This document shows, piece by piece, positions 6,402 through 14,438 of a stretch of DNA of 19,633 bases. Positions within the stretch are counted from its first letter, which is position 1. Each line of letters starts with the position of its first letter. The notes below the pieces were generated by a model. The model was not told the DNA's origin, made no database searches, and saw only the letters and a list, made by a program, of their open reading frames with translations. Made by a program: the position numbers and the translations under genes. The DNA comes from Bdellovibrionales bacterium (GTDB lineage Bacteria > Bdellovibrionota > Bacteriovoracia > Bacteriovoracales > Bacteriovoracaceae): assembly GCA_005791855.1 (NCBI GenBank), contig SXUH01000065.1, positions 1-19,633 of the forward strand, given 5' to 3'.

Positions 6402-8291
6402 CTACGCAACACATTATTTGCCCAATTCCAAAAACTTGGCCAATCTCTCATGCTGCCGGTTTCGGTTCTCCCCGCCGCTGGCCTCCTCGTGGCCTTGGGC
6501 CGCGCCCTCCAGGGCTCGAAGACCTCCTGGGTCCACGCGGTTGGAGAACTCTGCTACTCGGGCGGGATTTCGATCTTCGAGCAGCTCCCGACCCTCTTCG
6601 CGGTCGGAGTCGCCATCGGGTACTCCAGCGGCGCTGCCATCGCGGGCCTCGCGGCGGTGGCGGGGTACTTCACCCTCATCAACGTCCTGAAGACCACCAC
6701 CACGCTGCTGGAGCTCAAGCTCCCCATCAACACCGGTGTGTTCGGCGGGATCCTCGTGGGCCTTTTGGCCGCGGCCCTCTACAAGAAGTTCTACGACACC
6801 AAGCTGCCGCAGTTCCTCGGATTCTTCTCCGGTAAGCGGCTCGTCCCGATCGTCACGGCGGCCGCGTCCGTCGTCCTGGGACTCCTCCTGAGCCTGGTCT
6901 GGCCTCCGATCCAGCAAGGGATCAACGACTTCGGCGTGGCCGTCATGGGCTCGGACCTGGGCCCCGCCATGTTCTCCGCGGTCAAGCGCGCGCTCATCCC
7001 CCTGGGTCTGCACCACGTCTTCTATCCTCCGTTCCTCTACCAGTTCGGAGAATTCGTCACCAGCACCGGAGAGATCGTCCGCGGTGAAGCTTCCCGCTAC
7101 TACGCCGGAGATCCGAACGCGGGGATCTTCATGGGGTCCGAGTACCCGATGATGATCTTCGGCCTCCCGGCCACGACCCTCGCCATGTACCTCCGGGCCA
7201 AGCCGGAGCGGCGGAAGACCGTCGGCGGCGTCATGGTCGCGGCGGCCCTCACCGCCATCATCACCGGCATCACCGAGCCCATCGAGTTCTCCTTCGTCTT
7301 CGTGGCCCCGGTCCTCTTCCTCGCCCACGTGGTGCTGACCTTCTTCGCCGCACTCTTCACCTCCATGCTCGACGTCCACCTGGGGTACACCTTCTCCGCC
7401 TCCGTCATCGACCTCATCCTCGGTGCCTTCAACGCCAAGAACATGAACACCATGCTCTTCATCACGGGCCCGCTGACCGCCCTCGGGTACTTCCTCACGT
7501 TCTACTGGCTCATCGGCTGGCTCGACCTCAAGACCCCGGGCCGGGAGGACCTGGCCGAAGACCAGGAAGGCACTAGCCCTGCTTCCCGCTCTGACAAGGC
7601 CGAAGCCGTGATCGCGGCCCTCGGCGGAAAGGAGAACATCAAGGCCCTCGACGCCTGCATCACCCGGCTCCGCCTGACGGTCGCGGACTTTAGCAAGGTC
7701 AAGACCTCTGCGTTCAAGCCCCTCGGTGCGACCGGACACGTCCACGCCGGTGGGGGGAACCTCCAGGTGATCTTCGGCGTGGAATCCGACATGCTTAAAG
7801 AAGAGATGAGGCGCGCGATGGCGGCGGCTCCTTCCGCCGCCACCCTCCTCTCGCCGCTCCGAGGGAAGGTCCTCGACCTCTCCAGCGTTCCCGACGAAAC
7901 CTTCGCGCAGAAGATGATGGGCGAAGGTGTTGCCATCGAGCCGGTCGACGGGAAAGTCTACTCTCCCTGCGACGGGGTGGTGGGGATGATCTTCAAGACT
8001 AACCACGCGGTGGCCATCGCCGCGGACAACGGCGCGGAGGTCCTCATCCACGTCGGGATCGACACCGTGAAGATGAACGGCGACGGGTTCGCGGGCCTGG
8101 TGAAGACCGGCGACCGCGTGACCCGGGGCCAGCTCCTGATCGAGTTCGATCTGCAGAAGGTGAAGGCCTCCGCGAAGTCGCACCTCACCCCCGTGGTGGT
8201 GACCAACGCCGGGGACCTCGCCGAAGTGAAACCGCTCCGGACCTCCGGGACCGCCGACCTCTCCACCGCACTCATAGAAATCAGGAAGTAG
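6393..8291 (+). CDS. nagE: PTS permease EIICBA, N-acetylglucosamine/glucose type
   Basis: 632 residues, close to the usual ~650 of NagE. Domains in order: EIIC membrane domain (about 1-380, many hydrophobic segments, with TGITEPIEF at 291-299 and LGLHH at 204-208), linker [13 protein letters not shown] ([11 protein letters not shown]), EIIB (about 400-480, phosphoryl Cys422 in [15 protein letters not shown]) and EIIA (about 485-632, H538 in KTNHAVAI and phosphoryl His553 in [10 protein letters not shown]). It transports and 6-phosphorylates an amino sugar or glucose at the inner membrane, taking phosphate from HPr via EIIA and EIIB. The domain order C-B-A and the EIIB active-site block closely resemble E. 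coli NagE as I recall it, so GlcNAc is favoured, but glucose cannot be excluded. The start is GTG with GAGGA close by. It is first in the nagE-ptsH-ptsI-tlpA-like operon. Confidence 0.93.
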   Translation: MTTLRNTLFAQFQKLGQSLMLPVSVLPAAGLLVALGRALQGSKTSWVHAVGELCYSGGISIFEQLPTLFAVGVAIGYSSGAAIAGLAAVAGYFTLINVLKTTTTLLELKLPINTGVFGGILVGLLAAALYKKFYDTKLPQFLGFFSGKRLVPIVTAAASVVLGLLLSLVWPPIQQGINDFGVAVMGSDLGPAMFSAVKRALIPLGLHHVFYPPFLYQFGEFVTSTGEIVRGEASRYYAGDPNAGIFMGSEYPMMIFGLPATTLAMYLRAKPERRKTVGGVMVAAALTAIITGITEPIEFSFVFVAPVLFLAHVVLTFFAALFTSMLDVHLGYTFSASVIDLILGAFNAKNMNTMLFITGPLTALGYFLTFYWLIGWLDLKTPGREDLAEDQEGTSPASRSDKAEAVIAALGGKENIKALDACITRLRLTVADFSKVKTSAFKPLGATGHVHAGGGNLQVIFGVESDMLKEEMRRAMAAAPSAATLLSPLRGKVLDLSSVPDETFAQKMMGEGVAIEPVDGKVYSPCDGVVGMIFKTNHAVAIAADNGAEVLIHVGIDTVKMNGDGFAGLVKTGDRVTRGQLLIEFDLQKVKASAKSHLTPVVVTNAGDLAEVKPLRTSGTADLSTALIEIRK

Positions 8292-8294
8292 ACC

Positions 8295-8555
8295 ATGGAA
8301 AAGACGCTGAAGATCCTCAACGAAGAAGGCATGCACGCGAGACCCGCGGGAGCCTTCGTGAAAGTCGCAAACGAGTTCAAGTCCGCCGTCGAGATCAGGG
8401 CCAACGGCGTGACGAAGAACGGGAAGTCCATCATGGGCATCATGAGCCTGGGCCTGGTGAAGGACTCGGAGATCACCCTAGTGGCCAGAGGCGAAGACGA
8501 GGCCCAGGCGCTGGAGAAGCTCGCCGCCCTCGTGAACAACAAGTTCCAGGTCTAG
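8295..8555 (+). CDS. ptsH: Phosphocarrier protein HPr
   Basis: 86 residues, full length. The phosphorylated histidine is H14 in EEGMHARPAG. A second block, KNGKSIMGIMSLGL, has Ser45 in the context recognised by HPr kinase/phosphorylase in bacteria that have it. HPr passes phosphate from Enzyme I to the EIIA domain of the upstream permease. AGGA lies about 9 nt before the ATG, and the gap to the permease stop is 3 nt, so the genes are cotranscribed and probably coupled. The Ser45 context resembles that of Gram-positive and many proteobacterial HPr proteins more than that of enteric HPr, hinting at HprK control; no hprK is visible here. Confidence 0.95.
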   Translation: MEKTLKILNEEGMHARPAGAFVKVANEFKSAVEIRANGVTKNGKSIMGIMSLGLVKDSEITLVARGEDEAQALEKLAALVNNKFQV

Positions 8556-8563
8556 GACTCCGC

Positions 8564-10255
8564 ATGCTGGTTGGAAAGAACGCCTCCGGTGGGATCGCCC
8601 TTGGCCGGGCCCTCGTCTTAAGTCCGCAGGAGCCGACCATCGAAGAGGGCCGGGCCCTCGACGTCGACCGGGAAGTCCGCCGCTACCGGACGGCGCTGGA
8701 GAAATCCAAGGCGGAGATCTCCCGGCTCCACGGCTCCGTCCTCGAGAAGCTCGGCGCGGACAAGGCGCAGATCTTCGAGGCCCATCTCCTCATGATCGAA
8801 GACCCGGAGCTCACCGACGCCATCGAAAACTCCATCCGCGGGGAGCACCTCCTCGCGACGAAGGCGGTGAAGACCGCCGGCGACCAGTTCGTCTCCCTCT
8901 TCCAGGCGATGGACGACGAGTACCTGCGCGAGCGCGCCCTCGACGTCCAGGACGTCACCCAGCGGGTCCTCCGGAACCTGCAGGGGATCGAGTCCGTGGA
9001 CCTCACGGCCCTCACCGAGGAGACCGTCCTCGTCGCCCACGACATCACGCCCTCGCAGATGGCCACGCTAAGCCCGAAGGTCACCGGCATCGTGACAGAG
9101 ATCGGCGGGAAGACCTCCCACACCGCGATCATGGCCCGCACCCTCGACCTCCCGGCGGTGGTCGGGGTGAAGAACGCCGCGGGGACCATCCGGACCGGGG
9201 ACGTCGTCGTCGTCGACGGCGACCACGGGAAGATCTTCCTCAATCCTTCCGACGCCGACCTCCGGGCGCACGAGAAGCAGAGAGAAGACCTCGCCCTCCA
9301 GAAGAAGTCCCTCCGGGCCCTGGTGGGTCTCCCCTCCGTCACCAGAGATCACCGGACCGTCCACCTGGAAGCGAACATCGCGTCCCCGCTGGACCTGCAG
9401 AGCGTGCTCCACAACGACGCCGACGGCATCGGCCTGTTCCGCACGGAGTTCATCTACATGGACCGGACCGCGGCGCCGTCGGAGGAAGAGCAGTTCCAGA
9501 TCTACCGCTCCGTCGTGGAGAAGCTCGGATCGAAGCCGACGGTGATCCGGACCCTCGACGTGGGCGGAGACAAGCACCTCCCGTACCTCAACATCCCACA
9601 CGAGGAGAATCCGTTTCTGGGTCTGCGGGCGATCCGCTACTGCCTCAAGCACCCCGAGGTCTTCAAGCCCCAGCTTCGGGCCCTCCTCCGGGCCTCCGTC
9701 TTCGGCGACCTCTGGGTCATGTTTCCGATGATCTCCGGCGTGGACGAAGTCCTCGCGGCCAAGGCCGTCCTGGAAGAGTGCCGCCGGGAGCTCACCGCGG
9801 AAGGGAAGCCCTTCCGTGCGGACCTCCGGATCGGCATCATGATCGAGATCCCCTCGGCCGCGCTCCTGGCCGACGTGCTCGCAGCGCACGTGGACTTCTT
9901 CAGCATCGGCACCACCGACCTCATCCAGTACGTCTGCGCCGTGGACCGGATGAACGAAGCCATCCACGACCTCTACGATCCCTTCCACCCCGCGGTCCTG
10001 CGCCTCATCCGGAACGTCATCGCCGCCGGTGAGCGGGCGGGGATCACCGTCGCCATGTGCGGGGAGATGGCCTCCAACTCGAAGCTCACCGGAGTCCTCC
10101 TCGGCTTCGGCCTCACCCACTTCAGCATGGCCCCCGCCTCGATCCTGAAGATCCGGAAGAAGATCCGGGAGGCGAGCTTCTCCGAAGCGAAGGTCGCAGC
10201 TGAGCGGGTCCTCGCTCTCGGCACCGGACGCGAGATCGAGAAGTCCCTGTCGTGA
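8564..10255 (+). CDS. ptsI: PTS Enzyme I (PEP-protein phosphotransferase)
   Basis: 563 residues, typical length. The N-terminal HPr-binding and swivelling domain carries the phosphoryl His186 in GGKTSHTAIMAR. The C-terminal PEP-binding barrel has R293 in GLFRTEFIYMDR, the metal-binding block around IMIEIPSAAL, and active-site Cys499 in VAMCGEMAS. It autophosphorylates from PEP and donates phosphate to HPr. AGGA is 6 nt before the ATG, 8 nt behind ptsH. The 3' end overlaps the next gene by 4 nt (GTGA). No missing catalytic residue is seen, so with nagE and ptsH the operon encodes a self-sufficient sugar PTS. Confidence 0.96.
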   Translation: MLVGKNASGGIALGRALVLSPQEPTIEEGRALDVDREVRRYRTALEKSKAEISRLHGSVLEKLGADKAQIFEAHLLMIEDPELTDAIENSIRGEHLLATKAVKTAGDQFVSLFQAMDDEYLRERALDVQDVTQRVLRNLQGIESVDLTALTEETVLVAHDITPSQMATLSPKVTGIVTEIGGKTSHTAIMARTLDLPAVVGVKNAAGTIRTGDVVVVDGDHGKIFLNPSDADLRAHEKQREDLALQKKSLRALVGLPSVTRDHRTVHLEANIASPLDLQSVLHNDADGIGLFRTEFIYMDRTAAPSEEEQFQIYRSVVEKLGSKPTVIRTLDVGGDKHLPYLNIPHEENPFLGLRAIRYCLKHPEVFKPQLRALLRASVFGDLWVMFPMISGVDEVLAAKAVLEECRRELTAEGKPFRADLRIGIMIEIPSAALLADVLAAHVDFFSIGTTDLIQYVCAVDRMNEAIHDLYDPFHPAVLRLIRNVIAAGERAGITVAMCGEMASNSKLTGVLLGFGLTHFSMAPASILKIRKKIREASFSEAKVAAERVLALGTGREIEKSLS

Positions 10256-10755
10256 AGGCCTGGCTCTCCCGGAGGAGTAACCTCTTCCTCCTCGCCGTGA
10301 TCGCCCTCGTGGTCTACCAGCGGCTTCCGGTCCTGCGGGCCAACCTCACCCACGAGGGGAAGGAGGTCCGAAGCCGCAGCCTCCGGGTCCTCTCCACCAC
10401 AGATGCCCGGACCGTAGAGTTTCCTCCGCGAGACTCCCGGGCCATGGCCATCTTCTGGGCCAGCTGGTGTGGCCCGTGCAAGGTCGAGATGCGCCGGCTC
10501 CGGAGCTCCGTGGAGTCCGGGGCCATCCCGAGAGATGCGATCTTCGCGATCAACCCCTTCGAGTCAGACGCGGAAGCTCGGAAGTTCATCTCGGAGAACC
10601 GCTTCCCCTTCACCTTCGTCGAAGCTTCCACCATCGCTCAGGAGCTGGATATCCGGGTGACGCCGACCACACTCTTCCTGGATAAGGGGAGGGTCGAGGA
10701 GCTGAGTTCGGGGATGAGCCTCTGGGGGATCTGGAAGGCGGAGTTCTATCTCTGA
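10252..10755 (+). CDS. Membrane-anchored TlpA-like thioredoxin-fold protein
   Basis: 167 residues from a GTG that overlaps the ptsI stop (GTGA), so its translation is coupled to Enzyme I. Residues 10-24 form an uncleaved N-terminal membrane anchor after a basic head. The thioredoxin fold follows, with active site W72-C73-G-P-C76 in IFWASWCGPCK and the cis-proline loop VTPT (136-139). Such proteins reduce or shuffle disulfides on the periplasmic side, for instance in cytochrome c maturation. The TlpA-specific central insert looks short. Its place in a PTS operon is unusual; I see no sequence reason for a functional link beyond translation coupling. A resA-like role is possible but not distinguishable. 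Confidence 0.85.
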   Translation: MKAWLSRRSNLFLLAVIALVVYQRLPVLRANLTHEGKEVRSRSLRVLSTTDARTVEFPPRDSRAMAIFWASWCGPCKVEMRRLRSSVESGAIPRDAIFAINPFESDAEARKFISENRFPFTFVEASTIAQELDIRVTPTTLFLDKGRVEELSSGMSLWGIWKAEFYL

Positions 10756-10874
10756 ACCATAAATCAATCCCCTAGGCCCAAGGGGCCCGGTGCCCGTCCT
10801 ATAAAATGTTCACTAACCCCGCTCCGTCGACGTAACCGGGTATACTCCCTCCACCACGAACCACTGGAGGAATC

Positions 10875-11411
10875 ATGAAGCGATTCGGTTTACTAGCAGT
10901 GTTTCTCACGACCTCCGCCCACTCCCTGACGACCTACCCCCTGGCCTCCAAGTGCGTCCACGTCGAAGACTCGTCGATCACCAGGATCATCGGGGCCACC
11001 TCGGGCGTCTGGGTCCGGGCCCTCGCCGACTGTAAGAGGCTCGGGAAGATCGCCGCCAACACTCCCCTGTTCAAACTGCGAACTCCGACGAACGTCCCGG
11101 GCCTCGAGGTCTCCTACGAGTGCCACAAGATCGACTCAGAGGCTCGCTGGCGCGAGGTCGGCTGCAGCGGTGGACTCGAGCTGGGCTACCTCCTGGAGGT
11201 GTCGGTGAAGGTCGAGCGGCCCGACCCGAATCGCTGGTACTATCCGGAGAGCTTCGTCACGGACTACGCTTCTGCGAGGGGTGTTCACGGGTGCCGGGAA
11301 GCCGCCCAGAGTTTCATCTGGTTCGGGACTGATCGGGTGGTCACCGAAGCCGAGTGCCGGGTGGAGGGAACCAAGGTGACGAGGATGGTCCGGCTCCGCT
11401 TCATCCCCTAG
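10875..11411 (+). CDS. Exported six-cysteine protein of unknown function
   Basis: 178 residues. A signal peptide spans about residues 1-17 (MKRFGLLAVFLTTSAHS, A-x-S cleavage). The mature part has six Cys (27, 53, 83, 97, 140, 161), an even number compatible with three disulfides, and many beta-type stretches; no family recognised. GGAGG lies 4 nt before the ATG, and a TATACT hexamer is about 28 bp upstream (10841-10846) without a clear -35. It is monocistronic, converging with the DUF1761 gene 20 bp downstream. The neighbouring TlpA-like oxidoreductase could service such disulfides, but that is speculation. Confidence 0.7.
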   Translation: MKRFGLLAVFLTTSAHSLTTYPLASKCVHVEDSSITRIIGATSGVWVRALADCKRLGKIAANTPLFKLRTPTNVPGLEVSYECHKIDSEARWREVGCSGGLELGYLLEVSVKVERPDPNRWYYPESFVTDYASARGVHGCREAAQSFIWFGTDRVVTEAECRVEGTKVTRMVRLRFIP

Positions 11412-11431
11412 CTCCTTGCCTTCGACGTGCC

Positions 11432-11848
11432 CTAGATCGAAACGAGCAACACACTCGTCAAGATGCTCGACCCGACGAAGTACGGCGCATTGATGAGCGT
11501 GTAGAAGAACGGCCGGGGGAAGTTGGGATTGATCGCGATGTTCATGCAGGTCGAGAGGAGGTACCCGACTCCGACGATGAGGCCGAAGCACACCGCCTCC
11601 CCCAGCGAGTCGATCTTCAGCGCTCTCATCAGGACTGCGCTCGTGAGGACGACGAAGAGGTTGCAGACCGCCGGTCCGAAGATGAAGAGAGGCTTCACCT
11701 TCTCGACCGGGAGCGACTCCATTCCCAGAGCGACGACGTAGAGCCTCGAAACCACGGCCCCGAACCAGACGCCTCCGAAGAAGAAACTCGCCACGACGGA
11801 AGCCGCGACGGCAAGTAGGTTGATTTCACTCATGGCTTCCCAAAACAT
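11432..11848 (-). CDS. DUF1761 family integral membrane protein
   Basis: 138 residues, four predicted membrane segments (about 11-30, 52-72, 82-104, 115-136). The N-terminal INLLAVAASVVASFFFGGVWFG block resembles DUF1761, a family of small four-helix membrane proteins without known function. Start chosen at ATG 11848 because GGGGAG precedes it by about 4 nt; an ATG five codons later (11833, MSEINLL) is also possible. It is 51 bp downstream of the GFA-type gene on the same strand and may be read through from the P450 operon, though a separate promoter in that gap is conceivable (a TTATCTATAC stretch lies there). Confidence 0.75.
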   Translation of the reverse strand: MFWEAMSEINLLAVAASVVASFFFGGVWFGAVVSRLYVVALGMESLPVEKVKPLFIFGPAVCNLFVVLTSAVLMRALKIDSLGEAVCFGLIVGVGYLLSTCMNIAINPNFPRPFFYTLINAPYFVGSSILTSVLLVSI

Positions 11849-11899
11849 AGATCTCCCCTTTGAGAGACATGTATAGATAATGTCCTGGGAGTTTGAAAC

Positions 11900-12295
11900 T
11901 TAATTTCCCGGGAGCCGCGGAAAATGTGCGATGCTCTGGTCGAGCTGAACGAACGGGAGTTTTTCCGGTGCAAAGCACTCTCCGACAGGCAGGAGATCAG
12001 CTCTCCCGCGAATCGAGGACAGAGAAACACTAAGATACTCATCCCCGACACTATAATTCATCAGCCTGGAGCCGCAGGCCCCGCAGAACGCACGGACGAT
12101 CTCGCCGGCAACATACTCCGTCAGTCGATCCTGACCAGATAGGAACCGTAGGGTTTCCTTCCCGCAGATCACCTGCGTGGCAAAGGCCGCGCCGTGAGAC
12201 ATCCTGCACCGTGAACAGTGGCAGTTGAAGACCATGCCGGGCAGCTCGCTCGCTTCGAATCGGATCTCTCCACATAAACAGTTACCTTGGACCAT
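11900..12295 (-). CDS. GFA/CENP-V family zinc protein
   Basis: 131 residues. It shows the three zinc-binding blocks of the glutathione-dependent formaldehyde-activating (GFA/CENP-V) fold: C6-L-C8, C25-H-C27-S-R-C30 and C71-G-A-C74. Members are named after a formaldehyde-glutathione adduct enzyme, but most have no proven activity, so the substrate is open. The ATG is one base after the stop of the terpene-synthase-like gene, with AGGAG about 9 nt upstream inside that gene, so it is the third gene of the P450 operon and coupled to it. A role in handling an electrophilic or thiol adduct of the operon product is possible, but that is inference from position. Confidence 0.85.
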   Translation of the reverse strand: MVQGNCLCGEIRFEASELPGMVFNCHCSRCRMSHGAAFATQVICGKETLRFLSGQDRLTEYVAGEIVRAFCGACGSRLMNYSVGDEYLSVSLSSIRGRADLLPVGECFAPEKLPFVQLDQSIAHFPRLPGN

Positions 12296-12296
12296 A

Positions 12297-13115
12297 TTAG
12301 ATTACTCCTTTCAACTTTAGGTGAAGCTCGTGCAGGGCCCGGATCCCCCGGGCGTACTCTCGAGCTGAAAAACAATTTATCCCTTTGCCCGTCTCGATCT
12401 TCTGGAGCAGCGTCGCCAGTTCGGCTTCGAGCTCGCCCGGATCTCCCGAGACGAGGAGCTCGTTGGTCCGGTCGTCTTCTTCGAGCTCGCGGTCGTAGGT
12501 CGTCAGCACGTTCGAGATCCGCCCGGCCCGCTGGCCCAGGAGGAAGAGGTTCCTCGCCGGGCCCAGATCGGCGACGGTGAAACGGGGAACGTTCATGAGG
12601 TCGATCATCCCCGCGAGCACGATCCCCATGTTATGGTGGAGGTACAACCGGTTCTCCCCTTCGTTCCCGAGGAACCGGTGCTGGGTCAGGAGCTCGCTGT
12701 AGTGGTTGGCCAGGAAGAACTGCTTCAGATCGAAGCAGAAGACATCGGAGAGCAGGTAGTAGTTCCGGAGCCGCTCGATCCCGGTCAGGAGCTTCGCGAA
12801 CAGAGACTTCGCGAGGTCGAGGGCCAGCAGCTCCTCCCGGTCCAACGTCCCGGGGTCGACGGTGACCCGCTCGAATGGAATCCGGTAGAGGAGCTTGAGC
12901 AACCGAGGATTGAACCGGTCGGGCCTGTCCGCGTAGTCGTCGTAGAGGGTGATGAGCGTTCCCAGGAGGACCTTCAGCTCGACGACCTTCCGCCGGTCCT
13001 CGACCGAGTCGAGGGTGGTGAGCTCGTACCCCACCGGGAGGAACTCGCAGAAGAGCCTCCGGCTGCGGAAGGGCGCCACGAGGCCGAGGCCATCTAGTTC
13101 TTGCGCGTTTAGCAT
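12297..13115 (-). CDS. Class I terpene synthase-like protein (short)
   Basis: 272 residues, all-helical in appearance. It carries the class I terpene cyclase signature: an aspartate-rich D59-D60-Y-A-D63 (DDxxD) in LITLYDDYADRP, and an NSE-like triad N202-VLT-T206-YDR-E210 followed at the usual distance by Asn218 (N...E...DDRTN). Arg156 lies exactly 46 residues before N202, where bacterial terpene synthases keep the diphosphate sensor. The D59 to N202 distance (143) also fits. These residues bind Mg2+ and diphosphate and start cyclisation of a prenyl diphosphate (C10 to C20). Oddities: it is about 40-70 residues shorter than most bacterial cyclases, and the C-terminal Arg-Tyr pair normally some 80 residues after the NSE motif is beyond its end. 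GGAGGG precedes the ATG, which overlaps the P450 stop by 7 nt. Alternatives are a prenyl-binding non-catalytic homologue or another isoprenoid-fold enzyme. Confidence 0.68.
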   Translation of the reverse strand: MLNAQELDGLGLVAPFRSRRLFCEFLPVGYELTTLDSVEDRRKVVELKVLLGTLITLYDDYADRPDRFNPRLLKLLYRIPFERVTVDPGTLDREELLALDLAKSLFAKLLTGIERLRNYYLLSDVFCFDLKQFFLANHYSELLTQHRFLGNEGENRLYLHHNMGIVLAGMIDLMNVPRFTVADLGPARNLFLLGQRAGRISNVLTTYDRELEEDDRTNELLVSGDPGELEAELATLLQKIETGKGINCFSAREYARGIRALHELHLKLKGVI

Positions 13116-14359
13116 GCGACCCTCCTCTCGAGGCGAAGGAACAACGGGGACTTCGTGTGCGCGGTGATCAGCCCTTCGATCTCAGGGGGCTCGGGCCTCG
13201 CGGGGACGAGCCGGTAGCGCTCGCAGAGTTTCTGCAGGACCACCGTCGCCTCCATCATCGCGAGCGCGGCTCCGATGCAGATCCGGCTGCCTTCTCCGAA
13301 GGGGATGAAGGCATGGGAGTGCGCCGGGGCTTCGAGGAACCGTTCCGGCAGGAAGCGCTCCGGCTCCGTGTACGCCTCGGGGCATCTCTGGACGTGCCGG
13401 ACGCTGATGAAGATCTGACCGCCGGCCCGGATCTTCTGTCCCGAGATCACGTCGTCCTCCGCGGCCTGCCGCGGGAGGAAGTAGGCCGATGGGTAGAGCC
13501 GCAGGGACTCCTTGTACGCGGCCTGGGTGTAGGTGGCCCCTCGGTACCCCAGGTGCCTCTCGGCGAAGATCTTCTCCTGGACCCTCTGATCCCTCGAGAT
13601 CGAATCCACCGCGAAGATCAGCGACGAGGCCGTCGTATCGTACCCCGCGAACATGAAGGCCTTCACCTGATCCCGCATGAACGACCGGGGGAGGTCCCGC
13701 TTCTTTAGTTCCCGCAGGAGGGAGACCTGCTCCTCCCCGATCCCCTCGTCGATGATCCGATCGAGCTCGCGGTGGATGACCTCGAGGTACCGGGCCCGCT
13801 TGAACGAATACGGCTTCGGGATCAGGCTCCGGAGGCTCTCCCCGGCCATGCGGTTGAGCTCGACGAACGCTTCGTTGAGCTGGTCGGCTTGGGACTGGAT
13901 GTCCCGGTCCAGGATGAAGATCCCGGCGGTTCGCAGGACGAGCCGGGTGAGGAAGGGCTTCAGGTCGACGACCTCTCCTTCCTGCGCGGCCCGGTCGAAG
14001 CCGTCGAACTCTTCGCGCACGAATCCTTCGACGAACTTACTTAGCCGCAAGGCCCGCTCCTGGTGCATGAGGTGCCCGGCCATCTGCCGGACACCCTTGG
14101 CGTCCTGGTCGCTCAACTGGATGAGTCCGGTGGGCCCGGAGAGAGGAAGGATCTTCTTGAGCACGAGGGAAGACTTCGGGTAGTTCTCCTTCCGGTCCTC
14201 CAGCACGTGCTTGGCCTGGTCCGGGTGGTAGCAGAAGTAGAAGTCTTTGACTCCCAGTCGAAGCCGGCGCACCTGGCGGGGATCGGCCGGCCTCACCTGT
14301 TCGAAGAACAGGTACGGGCTCTTTTGAAAATTTAGCAGCAACTTAATGGATGAAAGCAT
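13109..14359 (-). CDS. Cytochrome P450 monooxygenase
   Basis: 416 residues from ATG 14359. The I-helix oxygen-activation motif is AGYDTT (238-243), the K-helix ExxR is E284-S-L-R287, PERF is present (TEPERFLPERF), and the haem loop FIPFGEGSRICIG places the proximal ligand at Cys361. There is no membrane anchor, so it is a soluble bacterial P450 that needs a ferredoxin or other donor encoded elsewhere. The substrate cannot be read from sequence. It is first in the operon with the terpene synthase-like gene (7-nt overlap) and GFA gene, suggesting it oxidises the terpenoid product. GAGG lies 5 nt before this ATG; a TTG ten codons upstream (14389) lacks a ribosome site and would run through the regulatory half-site. 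Expression is probably controlled by the divergent LysR gene. Confidence 0.92.
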   Translation of the reverse strand: MLSSIKLLLNFQKSPYLFFEQVRPADPRQVRRLRLGVKDFYFCYHPDQAKHVLEDRKENYPKSSLVLKKILPLSGPTGLIQLSDQDAKGVRQMAGHLMHQERALRLSKFVEGFVREEFDGFDRAAQEGEVVDLKPFLTRLVLRTAGIFILDRDIQSQADQLNEAFVELNRMAGESLRSLIPKPYSFKRARYLEVIHRELDRIIDEGIGEEQVSLLRELKKRDLPRSFMRDQVKAFMFAGYDTTASSLIFAVDSISRDQRVQEKIFAERHLGYRGATYTQAAYKESLRLYPSAYFLPRQAAEDDVISGQKIRAGGQIFISVRHVQRCPEAYTEPERFLPERFLEAPAHSHAFIPFGEGSRICIGAALAMMEATVVLQKLCERYRLVPARPEPPEIEGLITAHTKSPLFLRLERRVAC

Positions 14360-14388
14360 ACGGACCTCACTAGGGCTGTAATCTGGCA

Positions 14389-14438
14389 AACTTATTACTT
14401 GAATAAAAGTGATCTTTTGTTATAAGTTGATAACTTAT
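14389..14438. promoter_or_regulatory. Putative LysR operator: three AACTTAT half-sites
   Basis: The half-site AACTTAT occurs at 14389-14395, as its complement ATAAGTT at 14422-14428, and again at 14432-14438. The last two form an inverted repeat with a 3-base spacer (GAT). The left copy is 33 bp from the second, about three helical turns. LysR regulators commonly bind a strong dyad near their own promoter plus a weaker site near the target promoter, matching this layout between lysR and the P450 operon. The right copy overlaps the lysR ATG (14437). Confidence 0.55.
14399..14426 (+). promoter_or_regulatory. Possible lysR promoter
   Basis: TTGAAT at 14399-14404 and TATAAG at 14421-14426 are separated by 16 bp. 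Transcription would begin only a few bases before the ATG at 14437, giving a nearly leaderless mRNA, consistent with the lack of a ribosome site. The -10 lies inside the half-site dyad, fitting autorepression. Confidence 0.4.

Noticed and set aside
6360..6835. Plus-strand frame starting at 6362 upstream of and overlapping nagE
   Set aside because: It is a different frame of nagE coding DNA with Pro/Arg/His-rich, shadow-like composition and no domain.
6414..8336. 640-residue open frame on the minus strand across nagE and ptsH
   Set aside because: It is the complement of confident PTS genes. Its composition is Asp/Glu/Gly/His/Arg-rich with no motif, as expected when a GC-rich gene is read backwards.
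9068..10120. 350-residue minus-strand frame across ptsI
   Set aside because: Shadow of Enzyme I, low-complexity acidic/basic composition.
10785..10803. GC-rich partial dyad after the TlpA-like gene as a terminator
   Set aside because: The stem is only 5 bp (GGCCC/GGGCC) and no T run follows, so the evidence is too weak.
14360..14389. TTG at 14389 as the P450 start
   Set aside because: It has no ribosome site, and the added ten residues would overlap the regulatory half-site. ATG 14359 has GAGG at 5 nt and gives a normal P450 N-terminus.
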